Positions 7,837 to 17,449 of a DNA stretch of 48,774 bases are shown piece by piece (the first letter of the stretch is position 1; each line of letters begins with the position of its first letter). The position numbers were made by a program, and so were the translations under genes. Below the pieces are notes generated by a model. That model was given only the letters and a program-made list of their open reading frames with translations. It was not told where the DNA came from and did not search any database. Source of the stretch: Thermoplasmata archaeon (lineage in GTDB: Archaea > Thermoplasmatota > E2 > DHVEG-1); the NCBI GenBank assembly GCA_020054495.1, contig JAHWGK010000018.1, positions 1 to 48,774 of the forward strand. Reading direction: 5' to 3'.

Positions 7837-10800
7837 GCGATAAAAACTCTAAAACTGGTAAGGTTGGTTCTGTTCTTGTTCTCGGTGGTGGTATAGGTGG
7901 GATGCAAGCTGCTCTTGACTTAGCTGACTCTGGTTTTAAAACTTATCTTTTGGAGGAGAAACCGGCTATCGGCGGTGTGATGGCTCAGCTTGACAAAACG
8001 TTTCCAACAAATGATTGCTCAATGTGTATAATGTCCCCTAAACTAGTTGATGTTGGGAGACACCCAAACATTGAACTTATAACATATTCGGAGTTACAAG
8101 ACATCTCTGGAAATGCAGGTAATTTTAATGCTAAAATTCGTAAAAAAGCAAGCTATGTCGACTCTGATAAATGTACTGGCTGTGGAGAATGTGCAGAAGT
8201 CTGTCCAGTGTTGCTCGAATCTGAGTTTGATGCGGGTCTTGTTGACCGTCATGCTATTTATAAGATGTATCCTCAGGCAATTCCTAATGTTTTTACTATC
8301 GATAAGATTGGGGTTCCCCCATGTATGGATGCATGTCCTGCTCATCTAAATGTCCAGGGATATGTGGCACTTATTAAAGATGGGAAATTCCAAGAAGCTG
8401 CTGATTTAATTCGTGAGAGAAACCCATTTCCAGGTGTTTGTGGGAGAATCTGTACTCATGTTTGTGAGGAGAATTGTAACAGGAAGGATGTTGATGAGGC
8501 TGTTGCTGTTCGAGCTTTGAAAAGATTTGCTATTGATTATGAAAGAATGCATGGTAGAAAAGAAAGGAAAAAGAAAAAAGATGAACTCGAGTCTCGAGGG
8601 CAGGATAGAAAAGTAGCTGTTATTGGTTCGGGCCCCGCTGGTTTAACTGTTGCACATGATCTTGCTAAGATGGGATATAAACCAACGGTTTTTGAAGCGC
8701 TTTCTCAGGCAGGAGGTATGCTACGGATTGGCGTTCCGAAATATCGTTTGCCACCTGATATCCTTGATTATGATATTAAAATAATTGAAGATGAGGGCGT
8801 GGAAATTAGGACTAATACGCCGATAGGCCCTGATCTTACGTTGAATGATCTTCATAACGCTGGATATGAAGCAGTTTTCATCGCAATTGGAACACATAAG
8901 AGTAAGAAACTTGGTGTAGATGGAGAGGATTTGCATGGAGTTGTACATGCAGCGGGATTTCTACATGACCTAGGTGCCGGTAAGAAAATTGATTATCATG
9001 AAAAGATTGTTGCTGTTATTGGTGGTGGAAATGTTGCTATTGATTCTGTTCGTACTGCTCTTCGTCTTGGAGCAAAAACAGCTTTTGTAATTTATCGTAG
9101 GTCCAGGGCGGAGATTCCTGCAAATAGAGAGGAACTTGAGGAATGTGAAAGAGAAGGTATCTCGTTTTATTATCTTGCTGCCCCTACTAAGATTATAGGA
9201 GAAAAAGGCAAGGTTATTGGTCTTGAATGTGTGCGTATGAAACTTGGTGAACCAGATGAGACGGGGAGGAGACGACCCATACCAATCGAAGGATCTACGT
9301 TTAGACTTGATGCCGATGTGGTCATATCTGCTGTTGGTCAAGCACCTATTTTATCACCACTTGCAGAGGTTGAAGTGGAACTAGGATTAAATAAGGAGGG
9401 TATTGTTTCAATTCCCATACAAAACCTTGAACTCGAGGGTGTGTATGGGTTCACTGCTTTTCTTAGAGCACTAAGCATGGGTAAGAAGATTCCAATTGGG
9501 AAAAAAGTACTGGTTATTGGTGGTGGGAATGTTGCTATTGATGTCGCTCGTTCAGCATTACGTATTGGTGCCGAGGAAATCCATCTTGCGTGTGTAGAAT
9601 CAAAAGATGAGATGCCTGCGTTTGATTATGAGATAGAAGAAGCAGAGCAAGAGGGTATCATTATGCATACTCGTCGTATGCCTAAGAGAATCGTTGGTGT
9701 TAGTGGCCGAGCAGTAGGTGTTGAGACTTTAGAATGTACATCAGTTTTTGATGGCAAAGGTAGATTTAACCCACAGGTTAAGCCTAGTACTGAGTCGATT
9801 ATTGAAGCAGATACAATTATTGTTGCAATAGGTCAAGAAGTAGACTATACCTTGTTAAAGGCTGCTGATGGTGTTCTTGTAACCAAGCGTGGTTTACTAC
9901 AGGTTGATAATCTTACTATGCAAACTAACATTCCTTGGATGTTTGCAGCAGGTGATGCAGTTTATGGACCTGGGCTTGTCATCGAAGCAATTGCTCAGGG
10001 TCATGAAGCTGCCATCTCAATTGATCGACATCTAAACGGAGAGGATTTGTATGAGGGGAGACCAAGTAAAGAAAAACTTGTTGCACCAAAACCTGATAAG
10101 AAATTTGAAAAAATCCCTCGTGTAGTAATACCTAAACTTGATGTTGAAAAACGTATTCAGTGTTTTGACGAGGTAGAACTTGATATTACAGAGGAGCAAG
10201 CAATCAAAGAAGCTGAAAGATGTCTTAGTTGTAATTTCTGTTCGATTTGTAAACAATGTATAGAGGCCTGTGAAGCAGATGCAATCGATCATGAGATGAC
10301 TGATGAAACAATTGATATTAATGTTGGCTCTGTTATACTCGCGCCGGGATATGAACTATTTGATGCAACTTTAAAAAGTGAATACGGATATGGAAGATAT
10401 CCAAATGTTTTGAATTCTTTAGAGTTTGAACGTGTTCTTTCTGCTTCGGGTCCATTTAGTGGTCATGTTATCCGTCCATCTGATCAAAAAGAGCCTAAGA
10501 AGATCGCATGGATTCAATGTGTAGGTTCTCGTGATAACGCTTGTGGTAAGAATTATTGCTCATCTGTTTGTTGCACTTATGCTATTAAAGAAGCAGTAAT
10601 TGCAAAAGAGCATGCTCCAAATATTGAGCCTACAATTTTCTACATGGACATGAGAACATACGGTAAAGATTTTGAGAAATATTATAACCGTGCAGAGGAA
10701 GAACAAGGAGTGAGATTCTTACGTTGTCGTATATCTTCAGTTGAAGAGGATCCTAAGACTAAAAACCTGTATATCAAGTATGAGACTGAGGATGGTCATC

Positions 10801-12794
10801 TAAAAGAAGAAATATTTGACATGGTAGTGCTATCCGTTGGTTTTATTTCTAAGGAGAATATGCAGGAACTTGCAAAGAAAATTGGTGTTAAACTCAACGA
10901 GTTTGGTTTCTGTGTAACCCCTGAGTTTGATCCTATTGATACTACACGCCGTGGTGTATTTGTCTGTGGTGCATTTTCAGGTCCAAAGGATATACCTGAA
11001 ACAGTAATGGAGGCCTCTGGTGCTGCTGCAAAGGCTAGTAATATCATTGCTTCCGAAAGAAACACTCTTATCGAAAAGAAAGAGTACCCACCAGAAAGAG
11101 ATGTCTCATGTGAAGAGCCACGTATTGGACTTTTTATTTGTCACTGTGGTATAAACATTGGAGCATATGTCGATGTACCTTCACTTGTTGAATATGCTAA
11201 AACACTTCCAAATGTTGCTTATACAGAAGAAAACCTGTATACTTGTTCTGAGGATACTCAGCGTAAAATCGTTGAAAAAATAAAAGAACATAAACTAAAC
11301 AGAGTAATTGTTGCCTCTTGTACACCAAGAACCCATGAACCCTTGTTTCAGGAAACAATTAGAGAAGCTGGGCTTAACCCACATCTTTTCGAGATGGCCA
11401 ATATCCGTGATCAATGCAGCTGGGTTCATATGAAAGAACCAGAGAAAGCAACAGAGAAAGCAAGACAACTGGTTAAAATGGCTGTTGCAAAAGCAGCACT
11501 CATTGAGCCTTTACAAACAATCGAGCTAGATGTCACTCAGAAAGCGCTAGTAATCGGCGGCGGTCTAGCTGGTATGATCTCTGCTCTTTCAATAGCTGAC
11601 CAAGGTTTCGAAGTCTATCTTGTAGAAAAAGAAAAAGAACTAGGTGGAAACCTTAGAAACATTTACTTCACACTTGAAGATTATGATGTAAAGCCATATA
11701 TGAGATCGATTATTGAAAAGGTAGAGAGGCACCCAAAAATAAAAGTCTATAAAAAAGCACGAGTTGACAAAGTCGATGGGCACATTGGAAACTATACAAC
11801 AACAATTAAAAACGGTACAGCGAAGCTTAAGATTGAACATGGCGTTATCCTTGTTACAACTGGTGCAGAGGAATTTAAACCAAATGAATACCTCTATGGA
11901 AAAGACAATCGTGTGATGACACAATTGGAACTTGAGAAAAAAATAGCAAATGGATCAAGTTTTGTTAAGAAAACAATTGTAATGATACAGTGTGTTGGAT
12001 CACGTGAAGAAGGACGACCATACTGTAGCCGTATTTGCTGCACTGATGCAATTAAAAATGCTTTAAAAATTAAAGAAAAAAATCCTGATGCAGAAATCTA
12101 TGTTCTATACCGTGATATGAGAACCTATGCATTCCATGAAACATATTATGAAAAAGCACGAGACAAAGGAATAATCTTTGTGAGATACAGCAAAGATAAG
12201 AAACCCAAGGTTAAAAAAGGTAAAAACGACCTAGAAATTGAGGTAAAAGATCCAATACTTGGTGAGAAATTATTATTGCATGCTGATCATCTGGTGCTTA
12301 GCCCTGCGATTGTTCCACGAGCTGAAAACGTTGAACTTGCGCAGAAACTAAAAGTACCACTTAATGAGGATAACTTCTTCCTAGAGGCACATGTAAAACT
12401 CAGGCCTGTTGATTTTGCAACCGAAGGAATATTCCTTGCAGGTATGGCACATTCACCTAAATCGATAACTGAAACAATCGCGCAAGCATATGGTGCAGCA
12501 TCCAGGGCACTCATTATTATTTCCAAAGATAAATACTATTCTGATGCACCAATCGCATGCGTTGATGAGGAACTCTGTAGCGGCTGTGGTGTCTGTGAAA
12601 AAATATGTCCATATGGTGCAATTGAGATGATTACGGAAACAGAAGATGGTAAAACAAAAAGACTATCCAAGGTTATCGAAGGGGTCTGTAAAGGATGCGG
12701 TAGCTGTGTATCAGCGTGTCCATCAGGTGCAATTGAACAAAAAGGGTTCAAACGAGAACAAATCATTTCAATGATAGATGCAGTAGCCCCATAA
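7833..12794 (+). CDS. hdrA: Double HdrA with inserted GltD/NfnB-like NAD(P)H module (HdrA-GltD-HdrA fusion)
   Basis: A 1653-residue electron-bifurcating flavoprotein. Order: first HdrA FAD domain without the usual N-terminal domain (GGGIGGMQAA near residue 18); insertion-ferredoxin cluster 1 (C114-C124); a conserved YPQAIPN segment; a GltD-like insert about 161-785 with its own Cys-rich N-terminus (CMDACP, CGRICTHVCEENC), FAD motif GSGPAG near 263 and two NAD(P)-type GGGNVAID motifs (about 398 and 561); the rest of HdrA 1 from CLSCNFC near 795 with CVGSRD...CSSVCC; then a whole second HdrA (CHCGIN near 1102, FAD motif near 1240, CVGSRE...CSRICC, two C-terminal ferredoxin clusters CSGCGVC and CKGCGSC). 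Canonical HdrA is about 650 residues. The gene ends the operon and presumably admits NAD(P)H electrons to the Hdr-Mvh complex. Confidence 0.93.
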   Translation: MSDKNSKTGKVGSVLVLGGGIGGMQAALDLADSGFKTYLLEEKPAIGGVMAQLDKTFPTNDCSMCIMSPKLVDVGRHPNIELITYSELQDISGNAGNFNAKIRKKASYVDSDKCTGCGECAEVCPVLLESEFDAGLVDRHAIYKMYPQAIPNVFTIDKIGVPPCMDACPAHLNVQGYVALIKDGKFQEAADLIRERNPFPGVCGRICTHVCEENCNRKDVDEAVAVRALKRFAIDYERMHGRKERKKKKDELESRGQDRKVAVIGSGPAGLTVAHDLAKMGYKPTVFEALSQAGGMLRIGVPKYRLPPDILDYDIKIIEDEGVEIRTNTPIGPDLTLNDLHNAGYEAVFIAIGTHKSKKLGVDGEDLHGVVHAAGFLHDLGAGKKIDYHEKIVAVIGGGNVAIDSVRTALRLGAKTAFVIYRRSRAEIPANREELEECEREGISFYYLAAPTKIIGEKGKVIGLECVRMKLGEPDETGRRRPIPIEGSTFRLDADVVISAVGQAPILSPLAEVEVELGLNKEGIVSIPIQNLELEGVYGFTAFLRALSMGKKIPIGKKVLVIGGGNVAIDVARSALRIGAEEIHLACVESKDEMPAFDYEIEEAEQEGIIMHTRRMPKRIVGVSGRAVGVETLECTSVFDGKGRFNPQVKPSTESIIEADTIIVAIGQEVDYTLLKAADGVLVTKRGLLQVDNLTMQTNIPWMFAAGDAVYGPGLVIEAIAQGHEAAISIDRHLNGEDLYEGRPSKEKLVAPKPDKKFEKIPRVVIPKLDVEKRIQCFDEVELDITEEQAIKEAERCLSCNFCSICKQCIEACEADAIDHEMTDETIDINVGSVILAPGYELFDATLKSEYGYGRYPNVLNSLEFERVLSASGPFSGHVIRPSDQKEPKKIAWIQCVGSRDNACGKNYCSSVCCTYAIKEAVIAKEHAPNIEPTIFYMDMRTYGKDFEKYYNRAEEEQGVRFLRCRISSVEEDPKTKNLYIKYETEDGHLKEEIFDMVVLSVGFISKENMQELAKKIGVKLNEFGFCVTPEFDPIDTTRRGVFVCGAFSGPKDIPETVMEASGAAAKASNIIASERNTLIEKKEYPPERDVSCEEPRIGLFICHCGINIGAYVDVPSLVEYAKTLPNVAYTEENLYTCSEDTQRKIVEKIKEHKLNRVIVASCTPRTHEPLFQETIREAGLNPHLFEMANIRDQCSWVHMKEPEKATEKARQLVKMAVAKAALIEPLQTIELDVTQKALVIGGGLAGMISALSIADQGFEVYLVEKEKELGGNLRNIYFTLEDYDVKPYMRSIIEKVERHPKIKVYKKARVDKVDGHIGNYTTTIKNGTAKLKIEHGVILVTTGAEEFKPNEYLYGKDNRVMTQLELEKKIANGSSFVKKTIVMIQCVGSREEGRPYCSRICCTDAIKNALKIKEKNPDAEIYVLYRDMRTYAFHETYYEKARDKGIIFVRYSKDKKPKVKKGKNDLEIEVKDPILGEKLLLHADHLVLSPAIVPRAENVELAQKLKVPLNEDNFFLEAHVKLRPVDFATEGIFLAGMAHSPKSITETIAQAYGAASRALIIISKDKYYSDAPIACVDEELCSGCGVCEKICPYGAIEMITETEDGKTKRLSKVIEGVCKGCGSCVSACPSGAIEQKGFKREQIISMIDAVAP

Positions 12795-12830
12795 GATAAA
12801 AATCCTCTGTTCACTTACTTTATCTTTTTT
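12793..12830 (+). terminator. Hairpin plus T-run at the end of the first Hdr operon
   Basis: The arms AAGATAAA (12793-12800) and TTTATCTT (12819-12826) are perfectly complementary. The hairpin begins within the TAA stop codon of the giant hdrA, and the T-run continues to 12830. A T-rich end is the usual archaeal termination signal. The loop of 18 bases is long, so the T-run may matter more than the stem. Confidence 0.6.
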
Positions 12831-12917
12831 CGAGGAAAACTATTATATCTCAATTAGATACTGGTTCGTGAAAATAATTAGATCATCACTACCGGGGACT
12901 CAATTTGGTGATAAATT
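12831..12917 (+). promoter_or_regulatory. Probable promoter of the group 3b hydrogenase operon
   Basis: The gap between the hdrA terminator and the next gene holds a TATA-like ATTATATC at 12842-12849, which would place a transcription start near 12872. GGTGA at 12907-12911, 6 bases before ATG 12918, is the likely ribosome-binding site. No clear operator is visible. Confidence 0.4.
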
Positions 12918-14864
12918 ATGGCTGAAATTGACTGTAAAGTTGTAAAAATAATCGTGAAAAAAGATTTGAATTCTTTTGTGAACAATTTGATCAAAGACAA
13001 AACACGTGAGATTGTAGGTGTTAAAGCAAAGGGTGAAAAATTTGTTTTTGGTCCGCTTGAAAATGCTGATGAGCTTCGCTTAGATTATGATGTCACGATT
13101 CTGCCTCCAAAAAAATATTTTCTTCCCCCGATTGAAACGTTGATGGATTTTAACCTTGAGAAACCGTTTGATGTTCAGGAAAGCGATGTTGAAAAACCTC
13201 GGGTTATTGTAGGTATGCATCCCTATGATATTATTGCATTAGAGCAAACAGATAAATTATATCTTGACTCGCAAAAGGATGATTTTTACAGAAAACGAAG
13301 AGATAACACAATCATCATTGGAACTGATATTCAGAATGTGTCAGAGAGATCATTTGCTGCCAGTATGAAAACAAATGTAACTGAATCTGGTTTTGATCTG
13401 ATGCTGACAAATTTGGAAGGTAAATATGCAGTAACAATTGGTTCTGAAAAGGGAAAACGGTTGCTTGAAAAATATGCGAAAACAACAGCTGCAACAGACT
13501 CAGATATAAAAAAGATCAAGGCGATTCGTAAACATATCGCTTCCCAATATACCAAAAAAGTCGAGATAGATAAAAAAGAGTGGTCATCTGTTCTTGTTGC
13601 AAATTATGATCATCCTATATGGGAGAAAAAATCTGATGAATGTCTAGAATGCAGTTCTTGTACCATGGTTTGTCCCACTTGTTTTTGTTATGATGTAAAG
13701 GACGAGGTTTCTTTAAATCTCAAAGATGGGCAGAGGATTCGTACTTGGGATGGTTGTTTACTGCGTGACTTTACAAAGATTGGTAGTGGAGAGGTATTTC
13801 GTGGCGATGTCAAAGAGAGATATCGACATCGTTTTTTTAGAAAAGGAAATTATCTGCCAGAGCGATATGGTTTTGTTGCCTGTGTGGGATGTGGACGATG
13901 TGGAACTGCTTGTCTTCCAGATATCGCAAATCCTTGTGATGTGATGAATGAGCTTTCTCATTTTGAGAGATCTGATGATACCGGCAGGTTCTTCATTAAA
14001 CAGAAAACAGAAATTCAGGATAAAGGCATCATTCACATTCCCAAGGGTGCTACCCTCAAACGGAAGGAAAAGCTTACTGTAATGGAAATGCTGTTTGAGA
14101 TTGAACTTGATGATAAGAAACCTCTTGGTCACAAACCAGGACAGTTTGTAGAGGTTTCAATTTTTGGTATCGGAGAAGCACCTATTTCTGTTTCGTCTGC
14201 ACCAAGTAAATCTTCTTCTTTTGAAATTGTTGTACGAAAGGTGGGAAATGTCACTTCAAAACTGTTTGCAATGTCTGTTGGTGACAAGCTAGGGATACGA
14301 GGCCCTTTCGGAAATGGTTTTAATGTAAAGGAACTTGAAAAGAAGCATCTCTTGTTTACATCAGGCGGTCTTGGCATTGCTCCAATGAGATCATTGATTA
14401 ATCATGTTTTGGACAAAAATAATCGTAAAAAATTCAAGAATATTACTATTCTCTATGGGTCAAAGTGCCCGGACGAGATACTTTTCATGGACGAAGTTGA
14501 AGAATGGAAAAAGGTTGACGATGTTCGGTGTGAGCTGACGGTTGATCAATGTGTAGATGATGAATGCTGGACTGGCTGTGTTGGGTTGATTACAACCCTT
14601 TTCCCAAAAATTAAGCTAGACAAGTATGATTCAGAGAATACAATTGCAGTTATTATTGGACCGCCGGTCATGTATAAATTTGTAATACAATGTCTGTTAA
14701 CGCTTGGAATACCTGAAGAAAATATTTTTGTTTCTCTTGAACGTCGCATGAAGTGCGGCGTTGGTAAATGTGGTCATTGTCAAATCAATGGAGTCTATGT
14801 TTGTAAAGAGGGGCCAGTATTCAATTACAGCCAAATTAAGCACCTTCCGGAGGCATTTGAATGA
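12918..14864 (+). CDS. hydBG: Group 3b hydrogenase (sulfhydrogenase) beta-gamma fusion subunit, HydB-HydG type
   Basis: In Pyrococcus-type sulfhydrogenases the beta (Fe-S) and gamma (NAD(P)H/FAD) subunits are separate; here they form one 648-residue chain. Residues 1-350 are beta-like with two [4Fe-4S] motifs (C242-C252 and C322-C332). Residues about 380-600 are a ferredoxin-reductase-like FAD and NAD(P) domain (HKPGQFVEVS, GPFGNGF, then GGLGIAPMRS). The C-terminus carries a [2Fe-2S] motif (C613, C618, C621 and a cysteine about 8 residues later), as in HydG and PyrK. It would exchange electrons between NAD(P)H and the hydrogenase core. No sign of a frameshift joins the two halves; the linker reads through smoothly. 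It overlaps the delta gene by 4 bases. Confidence 0.9.
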   Translation: MAEIDCKVVKIIVKKDLNSFVNNLIKDKTREIVGVKAKGEKFVFGPLENADELRLDYDVTILPPKKYFLPPIETLMDFNLEKPFDVQESDVEKPRVIVGMHPYDIIALEQTDKLYLDSQKDDFYRKRRDNTIIIGTDIQNVSERSFAASMKTNVTESGFDLMLTNLEGKYAVTIGSEKGKRLLEKYAKTTAATDSDIKKIKAIRKHIASQYTKKVEIDKKEWSSVLVANYDHPIWEKKSDECLECSSCTMVCPTCFCYDVKDEVSLNLKDGQRIRTWDGCLLRDFTKIGSGEVFRGDVKERYRHRFFRKGNYLPERYGFVACVGCGRCGTACLPDIANPCDVMNELSHFERSDDTGRFFIKQKTEIQDKGIIHIPKGATLKRKEKLTVMEMLFEIELDDKKPLGHKPGQFVEVSIFGIGEAPISVSSAPSKSSSFEIVVRKVGNVTSKLFAMSVGDKLGIRGPFGNGFNVKELEKKHLLFTSGGLGIAPMRSLINHVLDKNNRKKFKNITILYGSKCPDEILFMDEVEEWKKVDDVRCELTVDQCVDDECWTGCVGLITTLFPKIKLDKYDSENTIAVIIGPPVMYKFVIQCLLTLGIPEENIFVSLERRMKCGVGKCGHCQINGVYVCKEGPVFNYSQIKHLPEAFE

Positions 14865-15643
14865 AGCCACGTGTTGCTTTCTTTGATTTTGCAAGCTGCG
14901 AAGGCTGTCAATTGCAAATCGCAAATCTTGAGGGGGAAATCCTTGACCTTATCGAAATAGTCGATGTTGTATCGTTTCGGGAAGTTATGAAAGAGCACTC
15001 TGACGAATATGATATTGCGATTATTGAAGGTTCGATTACGCGACCTATGGATGAAAAGCGATTACGAAAGATTAGACGTCATGCAAAAATACTTGTTGCA
15101 CTAGGAGCCTGTGCAACTATTGGCGGGGTCAATAAAATAAGAAATCATCGGCCCGTTGAACAGGTTAAAAAGGAGGTTTATGGGGATACAGATTTTAAGG
15201 ATAATGAGTTTTTTGACACGTTTCAAACAAAATCAATCAATGAAGTCGTTCCTGTAGATTGCTATATTCACGGGTGTCCAATTAATCGCGATGAGTTTAA
15301 ACAGGTTATAATTGCGTTAGCATTAGGTAAGAAACCAGAGGTGCCTAATTATCCAGTTTGTGTCGAGTGTAAAAAGAATGAAAACGTGTGTTTGTTTGAA
15401 CTTGGGAAGTTCTGCATAGGGCCAATTACTAGAGCAGGATGTAACGCTATTTGCCCAACAAATGGAAGTCCGTGTGACGGATGCCGTGGTATTCTACAGA
15501 AACCACAAATTGAATGTATCATGGATATCCTTGAAAAATATGATTTGACCTATGAAGAGATGAAACGTCGTTGTACAATGTATAATATGTCGATCTTTAA
15601 CCCTAGCGAGGGGATGACTTTTGCAAGGAGGGGGAGCAAATGA
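14861..15643 (+). CDS. hydD: Group 3b [NiFe]-hydrogenase small (delta) subunit
   Basis: Fe-S subunit of the NAD(P)-linked hydrogenase. C13 and C16 (ASCEGC) bind the proximal cluster; LGACATIGG, HGCPINRDEF and a C-terminal cysteine block (CVECKKNENVC, CIGPITRAGC, CDGC) supply the remaining ligands. The 260-residue length is typical of HydD/HyhD. The gene sits between the beta-gamma fusion and the large subunit, overlapping both by 4 bases, which points to strict co-translation. Confidence 0.93.
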   Translation: MKPRVAFFDFASCEGCQLQIANLEGEILDLIEIVDVVSFREVMKEHSDEYDIAIIEGSITRPMDEKRLRKIRRHAKILVALGACATIGGVNKIRNHRPVEQVKKEVYGDTDFKDNEFFDTFQTKSINEVVPVDCYIHGCPINRDEFKQVIIALALGKKPEVPNYPVCVECKKNENVCLFELGKFCIGPITRAGCNAICPTNGSPCDGCRGILQKPQIECIMDILEKYDLTYEEMKRRCTMYNMSIFNPSEGMTFARRGSK

Positions 15644-16944
15644 GTAATAACGTTGCTATTAATGTAGAGCATGTTACTCGTGTTGAAGGGCACGGCAATA
15701 TTGTTCTTAATATAAAAAAAGGTAAAATTGAACAGTTACAGTGGCAGGTTTCTGAGGCTCCTCGGTTTTTTGAAGCTATGCTGAGAGGGCGACATTATGA
15801 CGAGCTTCGCCCCATCACTTCAAGGATTTGTGGAATATGTTCTATTGGGCATTCTCTTGCTTCATTGAAGGCTACTGAAGATGCACTTGACATTAAGATT
15901 TCTGAGCAGACTGAAGTGCTAAGAAGATTAGCTATTAATGCAGAGAATATGCAAAGTCACATTCTTCATGTTGGATATCTTACTGCACCTGATCTGTTTG
16001 GCGTGGGAAGTGTTTTTCCGCTTGTAGGAAGCAAACATCAAGATGCACTACTAAAGATCGTTAAACTTCACCGTTTGTTCAATGAAATGTCTGATTTGGT
16101 GTGTGGTCGCACGACACATCCGATTAGACTTATTGTTGGAGGATTCTCTGCGATACCAACCGAGAAGCAACTGCACAATTTACGACAAAGACTAAAAGAT
16201 GATCTAAAGACTACGAAAGAAGTTGCTAATGTTTTGAATAGCGTTGTTGACAACTTTCCTGATTTTGAGAGAGAGACGGAATATATAGCACTGAGTTCTA
16301 ATGATGAGTATGCCTTTTACGATGGAGACATTACTTCAACGGACACGGGTAAGCATCTAGATTACAAAGATTATCTATCCGTTATGAAAGAGTATGTTGT
16401 ACCACAATCTACTGCTAAATATGCTAAACACGTACGTGAATCGTACATGGTTGGAGCACTGGCCCGGTTCAATCTTAATAGCAAACAGTTGCGTCCAATT
16501 GCAAAGGAAGTTGCCAATCTTTTTGGATTAAAAGCAATAAATTACAATCCCTTTATGAATAATATCGCACAACTGGTAGAGTTTGTTCATAATATTGAGG
16601 ATTCTGTGCTCTTAATTGATAGATTAATAGACAAAGGTATCAAAGATGAAAAACCAGTTAATTTCAAATTAAAAGCAGGGCAAGGTATTGGAATCGTTGA
16701 AGTGCCAAGGGGAATTCTTGTTCATGATTATACTCTCGACGATAAAGGAAGATGCATGAAGGCAAACTGTGTCATTCCTACAAATCAGAACCATGCAAAC
16801 ATCCAAAAGGATATGGAAGAATTTGTCCCTCAAATCATAGATAAACCTGAAAAAGAGATTGAATTAGCTCTAGAAATGCTTGTAAGAGCTTATGATCCGT
16901 GTATCTCATGTAGCACCCATTATCTAGATGTAAAATTTGTATAA
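15640..16944 (+). CDS. hydA: Group 3b [NiFe]-hydrogenase large (alpha) subunit
   Basis: Catalytic subunit of a soluble bidirectional NAD(P)-linked hydrogenase. Nickel ligands are intact: RICGIC (C64, C67) and DPCISCSTH (C421, C424, H427). Only seven residues follow H427, a short cleavable tail as seen in Pyrococcus HydA. The 434 residues fit group 3b. A hydrogenase protease gene starts one base after the stop. Enzymes of this group can also reduce polysulfide in vitro, hence the name sulfhydrogenase; whether this one does is unknown. Confidence 0.94.
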   Translation: MSNNVAINVEHVTRVEGHGNIVLNIKKGKIEQLQWQVSEAPRFFEAMLRGRHYDELRPITSRICGICSIGHSLASLKATEDALDIKISEQTEVLRRLAINAENMQSHILHVGYLTAPDLFGVGSVFPLVGSKHQDALLKIVKLHRLFNEMSDLVCGRTTHPIRLIVGGFSAIPTEKQLHNLRQRLKDDLKTTKEVANVLNSVVDNFPDFERETEYIALSSNDEYAFYDGDITSTDTGKHLDYKDYLSVMKEYVVPQSTAKYAKHVRESYMVGALARFNLNSKQLRPIAKEVANLFGLKAINYNPFMNNIAQLVEFVHNIEDSVLLIDRLIDKGIKDEKPVNFKLKAGQGIGIVEVPRGILVHDYTLDDKGRCMKANCVIPTNQNHANIQKDMEEFVPQIIDKPEKEIELALEMLVRAYDPCISCSTHYLDVKFV

Positions 16945-16945
16945 T

Positions 16946-17428
16946 ATGAAAGAAATTGGTGTTATTGGCATAGGAAATCCCTTGCGACGGGATGACGGTA
17001 TTGGCATAGTTCTTTTGGAAAAACTCATTGGAAGAAAAGATGAGTTGCCCAACAACGTAGAATTTATCGATGGTGGTACCGGTGGAATGAATCTTCTTCA
17101 TTTGTTCGCTCGTTTTGATGTTGTTGTTATTATTGATGCAGTGAATTTCGATGGAAACATTGGTGAATCAAAACTGTTTACAACAGAGGATGTTTATAGT
17201 AAAAAAACTCAAATCAACATTTCAACGCATGAATCAGACATCTTAAAAATCATACATCTTTCAAAAAAGCTTGGGGAGAACCCTGATGAAATTTTTATCT
17301 TTGGTATTCAACCGAAAGACACATCATTTGGACAAGATTTTTCATCTGAGTTACAACAAAAAGTTGAACCGTTGTCGGTAAGTTTACAAAATGAGATAAC
17401 ATCAATCTTTAGTAAAATGAAGAGATAG
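16946..17428 (+). CDS. Hydrogenase maturation endopeptidase for the group 3b enzyme
   Basis: Second HycI/HoxM-family protease in the window, 160 residues. The signature GIGNPLRRDDGIG is at the N-terminus, and THESD and GIQPKD match family blocks. The TTG at 16937 is in frame, but ATG 16946 follows the large-subunit stop by one base and starts at the conserved MKEIGVIGIGNP. Its position directly after hydA argues that it processes that subunit rather than MvhA. Confidence 0.9.
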   Translation: MKEIGVIGIGNPLRRDDGIGIVLLEKLIGRKDELPNNVEFIDGGTGGMNLLHLFARFDVVVIIDAVNFDGNIGESKLFTTEDVYSKKTQINISTHESDILKIIHLSKKLGENPDEIFIFGIQPKDTSFGQDFSSELQQKVEPLSVSLQNEITSIFSKMKR

Positions 17429-17449
17429 AATGTAAGGAGTTAGGTATCT

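Noticed and set aside
12918-14864. Beta-gamma hydrogenase fusion as an assembly artefact
   Set aside because: The frame is continuous, the linker is normal in composition, and both halves keep complete motifs, so a true fusion is more likely.
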